From positions 49,768,398 through 49,832,397 of the forward strand of contig NC_080410.1 in the NCBI RefSeq assembly GCF_030265065.1: DNA of 64,000 bases, written 5' to 3'. The position numbers and the translations under genes are program-made. This DNA comes from Corythoichthys intestinalis. Lineage: Eukaryota; Chordata; Actinopteri; Syngnathiformes; Syngnathidae. The notes beneath the pieces are model-generated. The model saw only the letters and a program-made list of their open reading frames with translations, was not told the DNA's origin and searched no databases. Of the stretch, positions 1 to 10,711 are shown piece by piece (within the stretch, counting starts at the first letter, position 1; each line of letters starts with the position of its first letter).

Positions 1-430
1 CTACATTGGCAAGACACCGATGCTTAGCCTACCCCCACACCCGCCCGCCCACCCGGGCCACGAGCCACAGCCGCAGCCCCCCAACCGGCACGGCACGCCA
101 CGGGACCCCCAGCGGCCCACCAAGCCCCAGGCAAGGCAGGGTCCCCCCGCCGGTGCAGGCGACACCCCGCTGATACACCGGCGCCCAGCCAGCGACCCGT
201 GATGGAGCGCAGGGCGGATGCCCAGCCAGAGAAGAGAGGGGGAGGCGGAGGCAGGAGAACGCCCAGGAACAGCCACGGGGCGATGCAAGATCGGAGCCCC
301 GACCCCCCAACTCGCCCTCGCGGCCGGCAGCCCAGGCAGAAGGGAGGCCACACCCCAGGAGCCACACCATATGGAAAAAGTGTGGGACCCACCTATTACT
401 GTGGCTGCCAGGTTTTTTTGGGGGGGAACA
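1..430. other. GC-rich left edge, no gene recognised
   Basis: A strongly GC-rich stretch with open frames on both strands that are a by-product of composition. I recognise no protein family. The first bases (ctacattggcaagacacc) resemble a repeat at about 37648 (ctacattggcaagagacc), so this may be the end of an interspersed repeat. Confidence 0.4.
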
Positions 431-439
431 TTTCTGGGA

Positions 440-750
440 CAATATCAGGTCACTAACTGTTGATTTTGGGACATTTGGGGGAAACTTCCTGGTCATATTA
501 GGTCACTTGGGGATATTTGGGGGGCGTGTCCTGGTCATATCAGGTAATTTGGGGACATATGGGGGCGTGTCCTCGTCATATCAGGTCATTTGGGGACATT
601 TTGGGGGCATGTCCTGATCATATCAGGTAATTTGGGGACATTTGGGGGAGCTTGTCCTGGTCATATCAGGTCAATATCAGGTCATATGGAGACATTTGGG
701 GGGGGCGTGTCCTGGTCATATGGGGCCATTTGGGGGGGGTGTCCTAAAAT
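440..750. repeat. Minisatellite, about 45-50 bp unit, about 6 copies
   Basis: Degenerate tandem repeats built from tcatatcaggtcatttgggg, acatttgggg and gcgtgtcctgg blocks. Unit length varies by a few bases and by the length of the G run. The open frame across it is a repeat artefact. Confidence 0.8.
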
Positions 751-1300
751 GAGTGGGAAGAATGATCTTGCAGGGTTATTGTTGTTATTGTATTGTGAAT
801 TGGAATGCAGTCAATCAGAGTACCCTGACTGGGGAAGAAGGAAGCGTCCGTCAATAGACAAGTTCCAGAGATGCCATGTAGAAAGAGAGTTGCGACACTC
901 TCTGATCTCGCCGCGGGTGGTTATGTGCTTCACGTAGGCCTGAATAGTTCCAAGCACAATGGTTTTTAATGGAACTGACAGCGGTAATTGGGACATTTAT
1001 GGAAAAAATGTATAATGGATCCTTGTGGGAGTGTCGCAACTCTTTTCTACATGGCTATGACAAGTTCCACCTGGTGTTGTAGTTACAGTGAGGAGCAGAA
1101 GTAGTTGTACCCCTTGTGATTTTGCAAGTTCACCCACTTCGAAAATGGGTAGAGGTCTGAAATTTCAATCATAGATGAACTACCACGTTTAGACATCATT
1201 TTAAAAAATCTGGAATTCACAGTGTATGATTTTTTAAAATAATTTATTTGTAATTTACTGGGGTTCATACCAAGGGCATAGGTTTGCATAGGGACAGTAC
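750..1300. repeat. Interspersed repeat copy 1 with Tc1-like terminal sequence
   Basis: This segment is closely matched by 7960-8198 plus 10432-10705. It contains an internal inverted pair around gagttgcgacactc (about 886 and 1029) and, from about 1087, a Tc1-like terminus reading cagtgaggagcagaagtag. In this copy the bases gggacatttatgg at about 990 are uninterrupted, whereas the other copy carries a Tc1 element at that TA. Confidence 0.6.
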
Positions 1301-2584
1301 GGACAAAACACTACCAACTTTTCAAGATGCTCAAATTGTCCACACCAACTTTTAAGCAACCTTGTTTGCATAATACTGTATAATGTGTTCAGTTATTTAA
1401 ATCATTTAGATTGTCTTCTCATATGTTGTAGTGATAGAATTGACCATACCATTAAATTATTTTCATTATTTTCAGACTTACATTTACCCCTTTTTCACTT
1501 GCTGAATGAGCCAGTCCATGTTTTTTCCTCAAACGCACGTTTGATTGGCTGCTGACTTGAACCCCCAACCCCCACGCACACTCTCATAATGAAGAATTAC
1601 GTTACATGTCGACATCCCGCCTCCTCCGCCCGCTTCGAAAACTTAAAATAATTTTTTAAAAAATGTTTCTTTAGTAGTTTTTTAAACAATGGTTTGAATC
1701 AAACAGTTTATCACCTGAACCTATACATATGCGCTGCAAAAACCCATCTCCTTAAAACTGGGAAAAAAGAAAAAGTTAAATTCCTTTGTTTTCAGTATAA
1801 ATCTACTCTAAATAAGTGAAATGATCTGCCAGTGTTTCAAGTAAATTTTACTCAGATTTCTTGAAACTAGAAAAATAGCTAGCTGAAAATAAGCTTAACT
1901 GATTTATTTTAAGCAAAACGCTTCTATATTTAATCCGAAAAAAAAAATTGTGTGTCAAGAATCGATATTATTCAAAACATTATTTGAAATCATATTTTTT
2001 GAGATTTGGATGAAAAATTACCCAGTTTTAGATTTTTGGGCTTAATAAGAACAAATGGTATTATTTACAAAAAGTAAGTGGAAGAATTTGACACATTATT
2101 CTGTTCTCTAGCCTTTAAAACTCAAAACAAGATGAAGAAAATATTTTGACTAGATTTAAGAAAAAATTATGTCATACTGTAAGTTTGCAGTGTGAAAGTA
2201 AATATCTGTCAATACAGATTTATTTTGCATAAATCATTTCGCCTATCAATTAATTAGGTTCTCATTGGTGAGAAATGTAGCCCTGATTCACCCAGTCTGT
2301 TTGGTCATATTAATGTCCCGTCCCCAGCAAAAAGTGTACATGCAGAGTTATTGTATATTAGTATGTTTTGTATGAGAACACTGTAAAATACTGCAACTCA
2401 CCCCTCTGCTCATCTGACAATGTTTCTTTTGATTGTCTTGATGTACACAGGCTTCTGACGAGAAGCTTTTAGTAGTTTCTTAAGCAGACCTCCCACATAA
2501 TCTTGTTTCAGCACTGAGATATGATATACACTTTGTAAATATGAACGTGTGTGTGAATAAAACTGAATTGAATGTGCTGTTATA
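1300..2584. other. AT-rich non-coding stretch, probably old repeats
   Basis: No supported gene. The segment from the gcataggtttgcataggga motif near 1276 to the gtcccgtccccagcaaaaag motif near 2314 looks like one bounded interspersed element, but I could not define terminal repeats or a target-site duplication. Confidence 0.3.
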
Positions 2585-2717
2585 GACCCTACTCACATGA
2601 CGTCACAGCCACGCCTCCGTGCCATATTGTCCGTCTACTCGTCGTTTTGACGCATTACCGCTACGTAAATTCCTCCTATTATGCCGTGTTTTTCTGCTCT
2701 TAACATTAAGAATCAAA

Positions 2718-2895
2718 ATGGTGAAGGCGTGTGTGGCGGTTGGTTGCAATAACAGAGAAGATAGACGGAGAGACTTGAAGTTCTACCGTATTCTGAGAGA
2801 CCCGGAGAGGAGAGCGAGATGGACTGCTGCAATTCCACAAAAAAACTGGGCTCCAAATGATTACCACGGATTATCTAGTAGTCATTTTATATCTG
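2718..2895 (+). pseudogene. THAP-type zinc finger exon of a transposon
   Basis: The frame begins MVKACVAVGCNN, the hallmark start of a THAP domain (C-x4-C at residues 5 and 10), and continues to FYRILRDPERRARW and ending HFISG, followed by a GT donor at about 2896. About 60 residues are present, the size of most of a THAP domain. The third zinc ligand expected in the L-C-S-x-H-F motif is Ser here (GLSSSHF), so the C2CH site is incomplete. No further exons of a P-like transposase were recognised downstream. It is element-borne, not a host gene. Confidence 0.6.
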
Positions 2896-3547
2896 GTAAG
2901 ATGCATTTAATATATATTTACAGGGTTTTGGGCTGACAACCACAATTAAGATCATTGCGAGGCTAATCGCTGACAACATACAGTTTCAAATTCAAGATGC
3001 TTATTTCTTCCGCCATTATTATTTTCTGAATAATATTTAGCTGGTACCAAGTGAAAGAAGTTAAACAGATGTGTCCAAACCTTTTGCAAAGGGGGCCAGA
3101 TTTGGTGTGGTAAAAATGCGGGGGGCTACCTTGGCTGATTTACACAGAACAATTTATTTAAAGAAATTTTAGCAAGCCCTTCTGTGTGTCACATTTGCTT
3201 TATTATTTTAATTCATGTTTTCCACAATCTCGTCTTTGTGGCGTTCTCTTTCGACACTCGGGCTCTTGCGAAATACTGCTGCTGTGCTAGCTTCAAGTTG
3301 CTATAATTTCTCGCTGCGTATCTTCCCTGTAATGTTGTCGTACATGTCAGCGTGTCTTGTTATTATCGCGTCACATCGAACTCTTTGAAAACAGCGACTG
3401 TCTCATTGCAAATGAGGCAGACACAGTTGTTGCGTGTTTTATTGAAGAAATAGTCCAATATCCACCTATTTTTGAAGCGTCGGCCATCGCAGTCAACTTT
3501 TTTATTGTCGCCATTTTAGAAAATTGGGTCACGCGGGGTAATGTTGC

Positions 3548-3826
3548 TTAGAGTGCTGCTCTTAAAGTTTTCAAACTTTCGTGAGAATAGGCTGATGTGT
3601 GGACAAGATAGTTGTAGATATCAGGGTAGCAGATGTCAGGCAGAGAGGGTGAAGACAGCGGGTCAAAAAATATCGATCTAGGCATCAAATATGGATCTGG
3701 CGAATGGATAGACTGAAGCTTTTCCACATAACGCCTTTTATGCAATGCATCCAATGAGTTTACATCATCTGAAAGCACCGGGCTTCCATGAATTGCACTA
3801 GAAATTGCACGACAAATTGAAACCAT
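3548..3826 (-). pseudogene. Minus-strand element frame, possibly YqaJ/SWIM-protein N-terminal region
   Basis: A 92-codon open frame points inward from the right end of the THAP element. Its segments KLQSIHSPDPYLMP, PDICYPDIYNYLVHT and YSHESLKT have the look of fish transposon-associated SWIM/YqaJ nuclease proteins, which I recall as carrying a YNYL-x-S-x-(Y/F)-T-x-x-x-L-K-x-(Y/H)-K-S-L-E-A-Y pattern. This is from memory. The match would cover only the region before the nuclease, and the rest is absent. Alternative: an unrelated element frame. Confidence 0.4.
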
Positions 3827-4406
3827 TGAGAATAGGGCTAAACAATGCCAGACAATATGGCGGCCGGATACAGCGACACGTCATTTTGTGACGTTGGTGA
3901 GTAGGGTCTACAGATAAATGCTAAATTTGCTTTTGTCCAGTAAAATGATTTAGCATGCTTTCAAGTAGGAAGTTTCTGATGTGCAAATTGAGTGATTAGC
4001 TGTTGAAAACTTGCGTCAAACGTTAAGACGCCAATTTGGGCAAAAACTTATATTTTCAGGATCAATGGCAATATTTAACATAGGTGATCATATCTGCCAT
4101 TGTTGATTTTTGTGCATTTAGCACAATCTGAAGTTTATATCCATTTTAAGTTTTATTATACTTCTATAAAAAATAATTTCAGGTTTTTCCACAGGACAAT
4201 TTTTTGATGCCGCTGCTCATGGAGACTCATATGCCTAAGGGAGGTGCCCGTTTTAGTTTTGAACATATTTGAATTCCAAGTTTTTGAAAACGGGCCCCCT
4301 ATGGAGCAGCCCCGCCTCCCATCAGCTGATCGTGACGTCTATGAAAGTTTAGCATCGTCAATGTAGGACAAAAATAATGCAGTCCGAACTATTTTTTTAA
4401 TTAGTT

Positions 4407-4412
4407 TTTATT
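4407..4412 (-). promoter_or_regulatory. Poly(A) signal AATAAA of TIMP gene 1
   Basis: Reading the minus strand, AATAAA lies about 22 bases after the gene 1 stop codon. Confidence 0.55.
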
Positions 4413-4434
4413 TAGAATGGCTTATGAAATCCAT

Positions 4435-7400
4435 TTATCCCTTGACGGGTGAGGTACGCCCTTTGTACCACGCACAAGTATCATCTCTTCTTCTGACGCA
4501 AGCGTAGTTTTGGGTCTGGTTGCCTCTGTGCACGCCCGGAAGAAAGTCTGTCCACCGGCACACGTTAGGTCCGCTCACATCGCACGGAAGGGAATAGCAG
4601 GGCTCAATCTGGCAAGGCAAACCAAACGATTAAAAAACTTGACCGAATGCCAAAACTCAGCGAGTCAGTCCTTTGTGTTCCTACCTTACAATTACAGCCT
4701 TGTTGGTAACGATCCAATAGGCTCTTTTGGGTGTAGGTCAAAGCCCGCCATGGCTGATAGAAGTCACACGAGGAAATGTGCAGAGTGCCGTCAGGATGCA
4801 ATCTGGCTGTAATGGCAGATAATGGAGGGAATAGTAGTTTCTCGTATTTACTGTATTACTCTAACACATTTAATATAAAATAAATAGCACTTCTACCATA
4901 GTCTAAGGAAAACAAGCAGAATATTGGGCATAAGATACACGACGCCTTCTTGTCACGGAAACCCAACGTGTGCGTCATGCAACTGACTGAGCAAGATTAA
5001 CGCTGACAAGGCAAGACATGTACAAGGCCACGTCTGCGCCACCAACTCTCGCAATCAGTTTTTCTGGACAGTCCAGAACAGATGGCGGGACATCTTACCT
5101 TGACAAGGAACCCGCGACTGATAAGTGAACTCTCTACAACACTTGTTGACCTGAGAACAGTGGCTCCAAATCTTCCTGTCCAATCCACTAATAGACAATA
5201 ATCCTAAACAACACCCAAGCATACCCTTCTGTCCACAGCCTACCCTGTGAGAGCTTTCAAAAAAGACTGAATGTAACAGTCATTTTTTTCTTGGGAACCT
5301 TTTGTTGACATGTGATATGGTGACCTTGGAATGAGTACCTCCTCGCCAGAGTCAGTTTCGCCTTGCCGTTTGATCGCTGTTGAACTGAATAAATTGTCAA
5401 CTTGTGCTTCGAAGCCTTTTTCCAGCTTTCAAAATTGAGTCAATACAAGGGGAGAAGACTAAAGTGAACGTGCAGGTTTTGGCCTTCTGGCCGGGTTGAT
5501 GGGGTCTCGACGGCCCGGGTAGTTGGAGGGCATTTCGGCAATCTGGCAAAGGTCAGATTCCTTCACTTAAAGCACGTCTCAAAAATGTGAATGCAAATTT
5601 AGTTCGCATTTCAAGTAAACATGCAAAGTTAATTCAATAGAAGCGATTGTGAGCCAACATTTTTGCCCCGAGTAGGGCTTTAACAGTAATTCACTGCTGG
5701 TAGTGAATAAATAAGTTGAAATATTTTTCCCCCCCAACCATGATGGAAACTTTCCTACATGAAACAGGAAAACGTTATACCCATTAATAGATACTCCGTG
5801 TCCTTGGACAGAATGACTCCACATGCTGCAGAGCTAGATGCGGTGTAGATGGCATGAAAGAGCCTTTCCGGGCCTTTAAAGGTCTGGGGAGAAAAATAAG
5901 CATGTTAAATTTTCATCAATGCGAACACAATTAGCATAGCATTAGCATTTTACCCTGGTAAGTTCGATGTCATACTTGATGGGTTGGTCAAAGTCACCAT
6001 CATCCTTGACTTTACCAACTTTGGCAGTGATGACTAAAAGCAGGATAGTTGTTTAAATGCCATCAACTAACTAAAAATTCACAGCACATCGCTCAATTCT
6101 AGAAAGTACCAAGTGATTATACGCAACATTTGTTACTTCATTTAATTTACCTTTTAGAAGTTTAAAGGGAACCACGGAGAAAAAAAACACATGTAGTTCT
6201 TAAAAGATAAATGTTAGTACGAGTAATAATTTGATGTTAAAACCCCTAATAATATTTTCGTTTTAATTTTGTAAAATTTTAAAAAGTAAACTAGTAGTTC
6301 ACCATTGTTGTTGACGTCACAGGGCCACGCTGCCATACTTCACAGTCACTCTAACTATGTAAGGTAGTGATTTAAATACACCACAAGGTGTCAATGGAGA
6401 GTTTTACATTAATAAGACATCAAGCCAATGAGTGAGTTTTGTCCCTCGACTGACGCCGTAGCTCCCAGTTTTTTTTGTTTCGTTTTTTTATACTGGGTCT
6501 ATTGTGATTCACGTTCATTTGAGTGTTGTCTTCACAAGACTACTGAAAATGGCTCCCAGCATCCTAGTGTATTGCAACTAGATATTGCCATCCAGTATTT
6601 GTTGAGTTAAAGGAGTTGCTAAAATGTTTAAATATAGTTTAAGTTAAGTTAAGTTTTCCAAGTTTTATGTGTATTTTGCACATTTATTTTGATTGTGAAT
6701 GCCAGTTCCCTTTGCATTGTTGTGTTAACTGTGTGAGAATATGGCCTCAGTAATACAGATTGATGCAATTTTCTTCTTGGTGACATTTTTTCCCCCCAGA
6801 GATCTGAGTATTAGTATCGTAGTATTTACCATATGTTACTTATGTGTGTTGTGAAAGAGTTACCGAAGCATATGCCAATGAACGGTGTGTCCACACTCCT
6901 TTCTCTCTCCCACTGTGGATTAAAGAAACTACAACGTCAGTCAAGGGAGAGAAAAAAAAAAATGCACTCATTGGCTTGATCCCATTGACACCTTGTGGCG
7001 CATTTAAATAGCTAGCTTACACAATTAGAGTGACACTTTTTTTATTTTTTATTTTTATTTATTTATTTATTTTTTTAAGTGTCAGGTGGAATTCTGGCAG
7101 TGTGGCCCTGTGACAACAACAATGGTGACCTACTAGTTAAAATAATTGTACAAAGTGTATTAAAACGAAATCATCTAGAGGGGTTTCATTATCAAATTAT
7201 AATAACTTGCACTAACATTTACCTTTTAAGAAATACAAGTCTTTCTATCCATGGATCCCTTTAAGGTCCCTTTTTAAATGTCATCTTGTTGCCTAGTAAA
7301 CAGGTAAGTCTTAATCACCATTTGAGAAATGGGTGCCATTAAAGTCTCCTTGTTAACTTCATAAAATTAGCCTCAAAGAAGAGTTGTTTTTTTTTTTTTT

Positions 7401-7590
7401 TTTTTTTTTTACTGACTTAAAGTTGAGTACGTGTAGATACGTACACAGAAACATTGGACTTACCAACATCAGATTGGCAAAAGATCTCTTGGGGGTGCCT
7501 CGGAAGGCAGGTGCAGGCATGGGTGCCTTCTTGAAGCCCCCACCAGCACAGCAGCACCAGAACCGAGCTCGCCACCGTCCAGCTCATCAT
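4435..7590 (-). CDS. TIMP gene 1: metalloproteinase inhibitor, five exons
   Basis: Coding exons on the minus strand: 7464-7590, 5954-6033, 5781-5883, 4685-4806 and 4435-4608, giving 201 codons. Introns have GT/AG ends and phases 1, 0, 1, 0, matching known TIMP genes. Exon 1 gives a hydrophobic signal peptide, then mature CTCLPRHPQEIFC, the N-terminal C-x-C wedge that chelates the zinc of matrix metalloproteinases. Exon 2 supplies VVITAK. Exon 3 holds FKGPERLFHAIYT and AACGV. Exon 4 holds SSCDF and ends GCNCK. Exon 5 holds the C-terminal domain (PCYSLPC, YACV, CAWYKG). All 12 disulfide cysteines are present. The first of two adjacent Met codons is used here; the second (7587) aligns with MSW starts of the sister genes. 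Position 2 is Thr, as in TIMP1. It is secreted and presumably inhibits MMP or ADAM proteases. Orthology to a numbered TIMP is not settled. Confidence 0.9.
4810..5560. repeat. Intron 3 block shared with locus 2 and with 53250-53900
   Basis: This intron segment matches the same intron of locus 2 (about 19540-20575) and a segment at about 53250-53900 that sits inside a hAT element. All three contain attactctaaca, ataaaataaatag, a gaataaattgtcaac motif with AATAAA, and a gagtcagtacaa-like motif. Its presence inside an unrelated mobile element suggests an interspersed repeat, perhaps LTR-derived, already in the intron before genes 1 and 2 split. Confidence 0.45.
6166..7260. mobile_element. Palindromic piggyBac-type MITE in intron 1 of TIMP gene 1
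   Basis: Flanked by TTAA on both sides (6162-6165 and 7261-7264). The ends are inverted repeats (agggaaccacgg and ccatggatccct) and the arms, roughly 6166-6430 and 6950-7260, are inverted copies of each other for most of their length. There is no transposase frame. Locus 2 has the same intron position without the element (gagtttaaggcccc at about 23581), which serves as the empty site. The right arm is also found buried inside the two hAT MITE families described elsewhere in this window. Confidence 0.8.
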
Positions 7591-7699
7591 TAATAGTTCA
7601 GGCAAATAAAGACGCACTAATTTGTTAAAGTTGCGCAAACAGAACAGCCAATCTCCGTGTTGTGACACCAGTGCCTCTTGACTAATTAGGTTCAAACGG

Positions 7700-7740
7700 G
7701 CCTTTTTGTAGCTGCACGGTTGACCCGCCCCTAAGTGATG
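7700..7740 (-). promoter_or_regulatory. Probable core promoter of TIMP gene 1
   Basis: Read on the minus strand, a CRE-like gtgacatca-type sequence and a GC box (complement of cccgcccct) precede a degenerate TATA position (tacaaaaagg), about 110 bases before the start codon. The same order, with a proper TATAAAAAGG, is found at genes 3 and 4, so the block appears to be conserved by descent. Confidence 0.5.
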
Positions 7741-7959
7741 TCACATCCAAGCACCTGACGCTTTAATGATGTACTGCTGGTCCTTTTAAGTATCAATTAT
7801 GTTGGAAATTGAGATCATTTTTGTCCTAGTTTATCCCTTCTTGGCAAACACAAGACTATTTTATGTCACCTGAGATTTTAGTCCAATGAAGTAAACAGGT
7901 CTCTTTTAACTAACTTGAATATCAAGTATGGTAGATAATTACAACACAACAACAACAAA

Positions 7960-8198
7960 ATGAGTGGGAGGAGTGAGTTTGCCGAGTTATTGTTTGGTGA
8001 ATTGGAATGCAGCCAATTAGAGCACCTTGACTGGGGAAGAAGGAAGCGTCCCTCAATAGACAAGTTCCAGAAACATGTAGAAAGACAGTTGCGACACTCT
8101 CCGATCTCGCCGCGGATGGTTACGTGCTTCACGTAGGCCTAAATATTTCCAAACACAATGGTTTTCAATGGAACTGACAGCGGTAATTGGGACATTTA
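7960..8198. repeat. Interspersed repeat copy 2, left part
   Basis: Matches 750-990 almost base for base (gaagaaggaagcgtcc, gttgcgacactct, ctcgccgcgg). It continues at 10432 after a Tc1 element inserted at its TA. Confidence 0.7.
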
Positions 8199-10431
8199 CA
8201 GTATTTGATACACTGCCGATTTTGCTGGTTTTCCCACTTGCAAAGCATGTAGCAGTCTGTAATTTATATCATAATTTCGCTTCAACTGTGAGGGACGGAA
8301 TCTAATACAAAAAAAAAAAAAAACAGAAAATCACGTTGTATGATTTTTAAATAATAAATTTGCATTTAATTGCATGAAATAAGTATTTGATACATCGCAA
8401 AAATCGAACTTAATATTTGGTACAGAAACCTTTGTTTGCTATTACAGATACCAAACGTTTCCTGTAGTCCTTGACAAGGTTTGCACACACTGCAGCAGGG
8501 ATTTTGGCCCACTCCTCCATGCAGATCTTCTCCAGAACCTTCAGGTTTCGGGGCTGCTGCCGGGCAACACGGACTTTCAGCTCCCTCCATAGATTTTCTA
8601 TCGGGTTCAGATGTGGTGACTGGCTAGGCCACTCCAGGACCTGAAGATGTTTCTTACGGAGCCACTCTTTAGTTGCCTTGGCTGTGTGCTTTGGGTCGTT
8701 GTCATGCTGGAAGACCCAGGCACGACCCATCTTCACTGAAGGAAGGAGGTTGTCAGCCAAGATCTGGCGATACATAGCCCCATCCATCCTCCCCTCAATA
8801 CGGTGCAGTCGTCCTGTACCCTTGGCAGAGAAGCAGCCCCAAAAAAAATGATGTTTCTTCCTCCATGTTTCACGGTTGGGATGGTGTTCTTGGGGTTGTA
8901 CTCATCCTTCTTTTTCCTCCAAACATGACGAGCCGAGTTTAGACCAAAAAGTTCAATTTTGGTCTCATCCAATCACATGACCTTCTCCCATTGCTCCTCT
9001 GGATCATCCAGATGGTCAGTGGCAAACTTCAGACGTGTCTGGTGATGCACTGGCTTCAGCAGCGCTGCAGGATTTTAATCCATGACGGCGTAATGTGTTT
9101 CCGATGGTTTTCTTCGAGACTGTGGTTCCAGCTCTCTTCAGGTCATTGACCAGGTCCTGCCGTGTAGTTCTGGGCTGATCCCTCACCTTCCTCATAATCA
9201 GTGATGCCCCACGAGGTGAGATCTTGCATGGAGCCCCAGAACCAGGCAGATTGACCGTCAACTTGAACTTCTTCCATTTTCTAATAATAGCTCCAACACT
9301 TGTTACCTTCTCACCAAGCTGCTTGCTTATTTTCCTGTTGCCCATCCCAGCCTTGTGCAGGTCTATTATTTCATCCCTGATGTCCTTACACACAGGGCCG
9401 GCGCTAGCTATTTTGGTGCCCTAGGCATAAATGCTTTGTGCCCCCCCCCCCCCCAGCCCCCCATCCAACCCCCCAACGATAGAAATGAACAATATCTAAA
9501 CATTGGTCAGTATTGCTTTATTTTACGAAATAACTTAGTTGTCAACAGTAATATTTCACAAACATTCACAAATGTTTCACAAACTGTTTAAAATTTTTTT
9601 TAAAAACATTCTTACCTGCAAGTGATGTGCGGGTATCATCTCGCTGCTTTTTCCTCTTCCTTTTTTCCGCCCCTGACTCTTGTTGTCTTTTCGATGACAT
9701 TTCCTTTCAAGAATAAACTTCTGCCAAATTTGCGACTGAAGCATAATGGAGCAAACCACTGGGGAATTGGGGGGGGCACCAAAGGTAGACTGACGAGTTT
9801 CGCACGAGGGCCGCACAGGAGATTCTTTTTTTGTGTAAATAATGAGCATATGTTACTTATATTTGGATTACTTGCATTTATCAGGCTTTACAAAGTTTTA
9901 TTTTAAATCCCATATATTGTTGTTACTATTACAATTGCTATTATTTTTTTAGGATTTTTTACAAACTTGATTTTTTGGGGGTGCCCCTTCAGGCAGTTGG
10001 TGCCCTACGCGCAGTGCGTGTTATGCGTATGCGGAGCGCCGTGTCTGCTTACACAGCTCTTTGGTCTTGGCCATTGTGGAGAGGTTGGAGTTTGTTTGTT
10101 TGAGCATGTGAACAGGTGTCTTTTATACAGGTAACAAGTTCAAACAGGTGCAGTTACTTCCGGTAATGAGTGGAGAACAGGAGAGGTTCTTAAAAAAGAA
10201 CTAAGAGCCGAAATATTTACTAGTTGGTAATGTATCAAATAGTTATTTCATGCAGTTAAATACAATTTTATTATTTAAAAATTATACAATGTGATTTTCT
10301 GGATGTTTGTATTAGATTCCGGCCCTCACAGTTGAAGAGAACTTATGATACAAATTACAGACCTCTACATGGCTTGCAAGTGGGAAAACCAGCAAAATCG
10401 GCAGTGTATCAAATACTTGTTCTCCCCACTG
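8199..10431 (-). mobile_element. Tc1-like element D, interrupted by a hAT element
   Basis: The right end reads, inward, cagtggggagaacaagtatt; the left end keeps CAG and tatttgatacactgcc but has lost about 13 bases in between. It is flanked by TA. The transposase runs on the minus strand: a start at about 10074 (MAKTKEL), then after the hAT insertion [17 protein letters not shown] and a helix-turn-helix region, then [10 protein letters not shown]-type, QHDNDPKHT and LNPIENLW blocks, which supply the D, D and E of a DD34E transposase. Frame breaks occur near 9060 and near 8800, so it is inactive apart from the insertion. The uninterrupted sequence at about 990 is its empty site. Confidence 0.85.
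9393..10047. mobile_element. hAT-type non-autonomous element inside Tc1 element D
   Basis: Bounded by an exact 8-base duplication CTTACACA (9385-9392 and 10048-10055). Terminal inverted repeats are cagggccggcgct and, inward from the right, cagacacggcgct. It interrupts the Tc1 transposase after about codon 8. No transposase of its own; contains a C run at about 9440. Confidence 0.85.
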
Positions 10432-10703
10432 TATGGAAAAAAATTTATAATGGATCCCTATTGGAGTGTCGCAACTCTTTTTCTACATGGCTATGACAAG
10501 TTCCACCTGGCGTTGTAGGTTAAGTGAGGAGCAGAAGTAGTTGCACCCCTTGTGATTTTACAAGTTCACCACTTCGAAAATGGGTAGAGGTCTGAAATGT
10601 CAATCATAGATGCACTCCCTCTTGTAGAGACATAATTTATAAAATATATATCTGGAATTCACATTGTATGATTTTTCATTAATTTATTTGTAATTAACTG
10701 GGG
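10432..10703. repeat. Interspersed repeat copy 2, right part, with Tc1-like terminus
   Basis: Continuation of the 7960 repeat (gagtgtcgcaactct, then a Tc1-like terminus from about 10520 with agtgaggagcagaagtag). The Tc1 element E that starts here is broken up by the insertions that follow. Confidence 0.6.
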
Positions 10704-10711
10704 TTCATAAG

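Larger units (their letters stand above)
2585..3911. mobile_element. THAP-containing DNA element with terminal inverted repeats
   Basis: The ends are inverted copies: tagaccctactcacatgacg on the left and its near complement, ending gtgagtagggtcta, on the right. Just inside both ends lie further inverted pieces (gccatattgtc and gacaatatggc). Two inward-facing reading frames start near the two ends: a THAP-type frame on the plus strand and a different conserved-looking frame on the minus strand. THAP domains are typical of P-element-like and some Kolobok transposases. Both frames are short, so this copy is internally deleted and non-autonomous. A block around 3070-3200 (gtccaaaccttttgcaaagg) resembles a further small element. 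I could not fix the target-site duplication. Confidence 0.65.

Noticed and set aside
590-937. 115-codon open frame
   Set aside because: Half of it covers a minisatellite; there is no domain and no conserved start.
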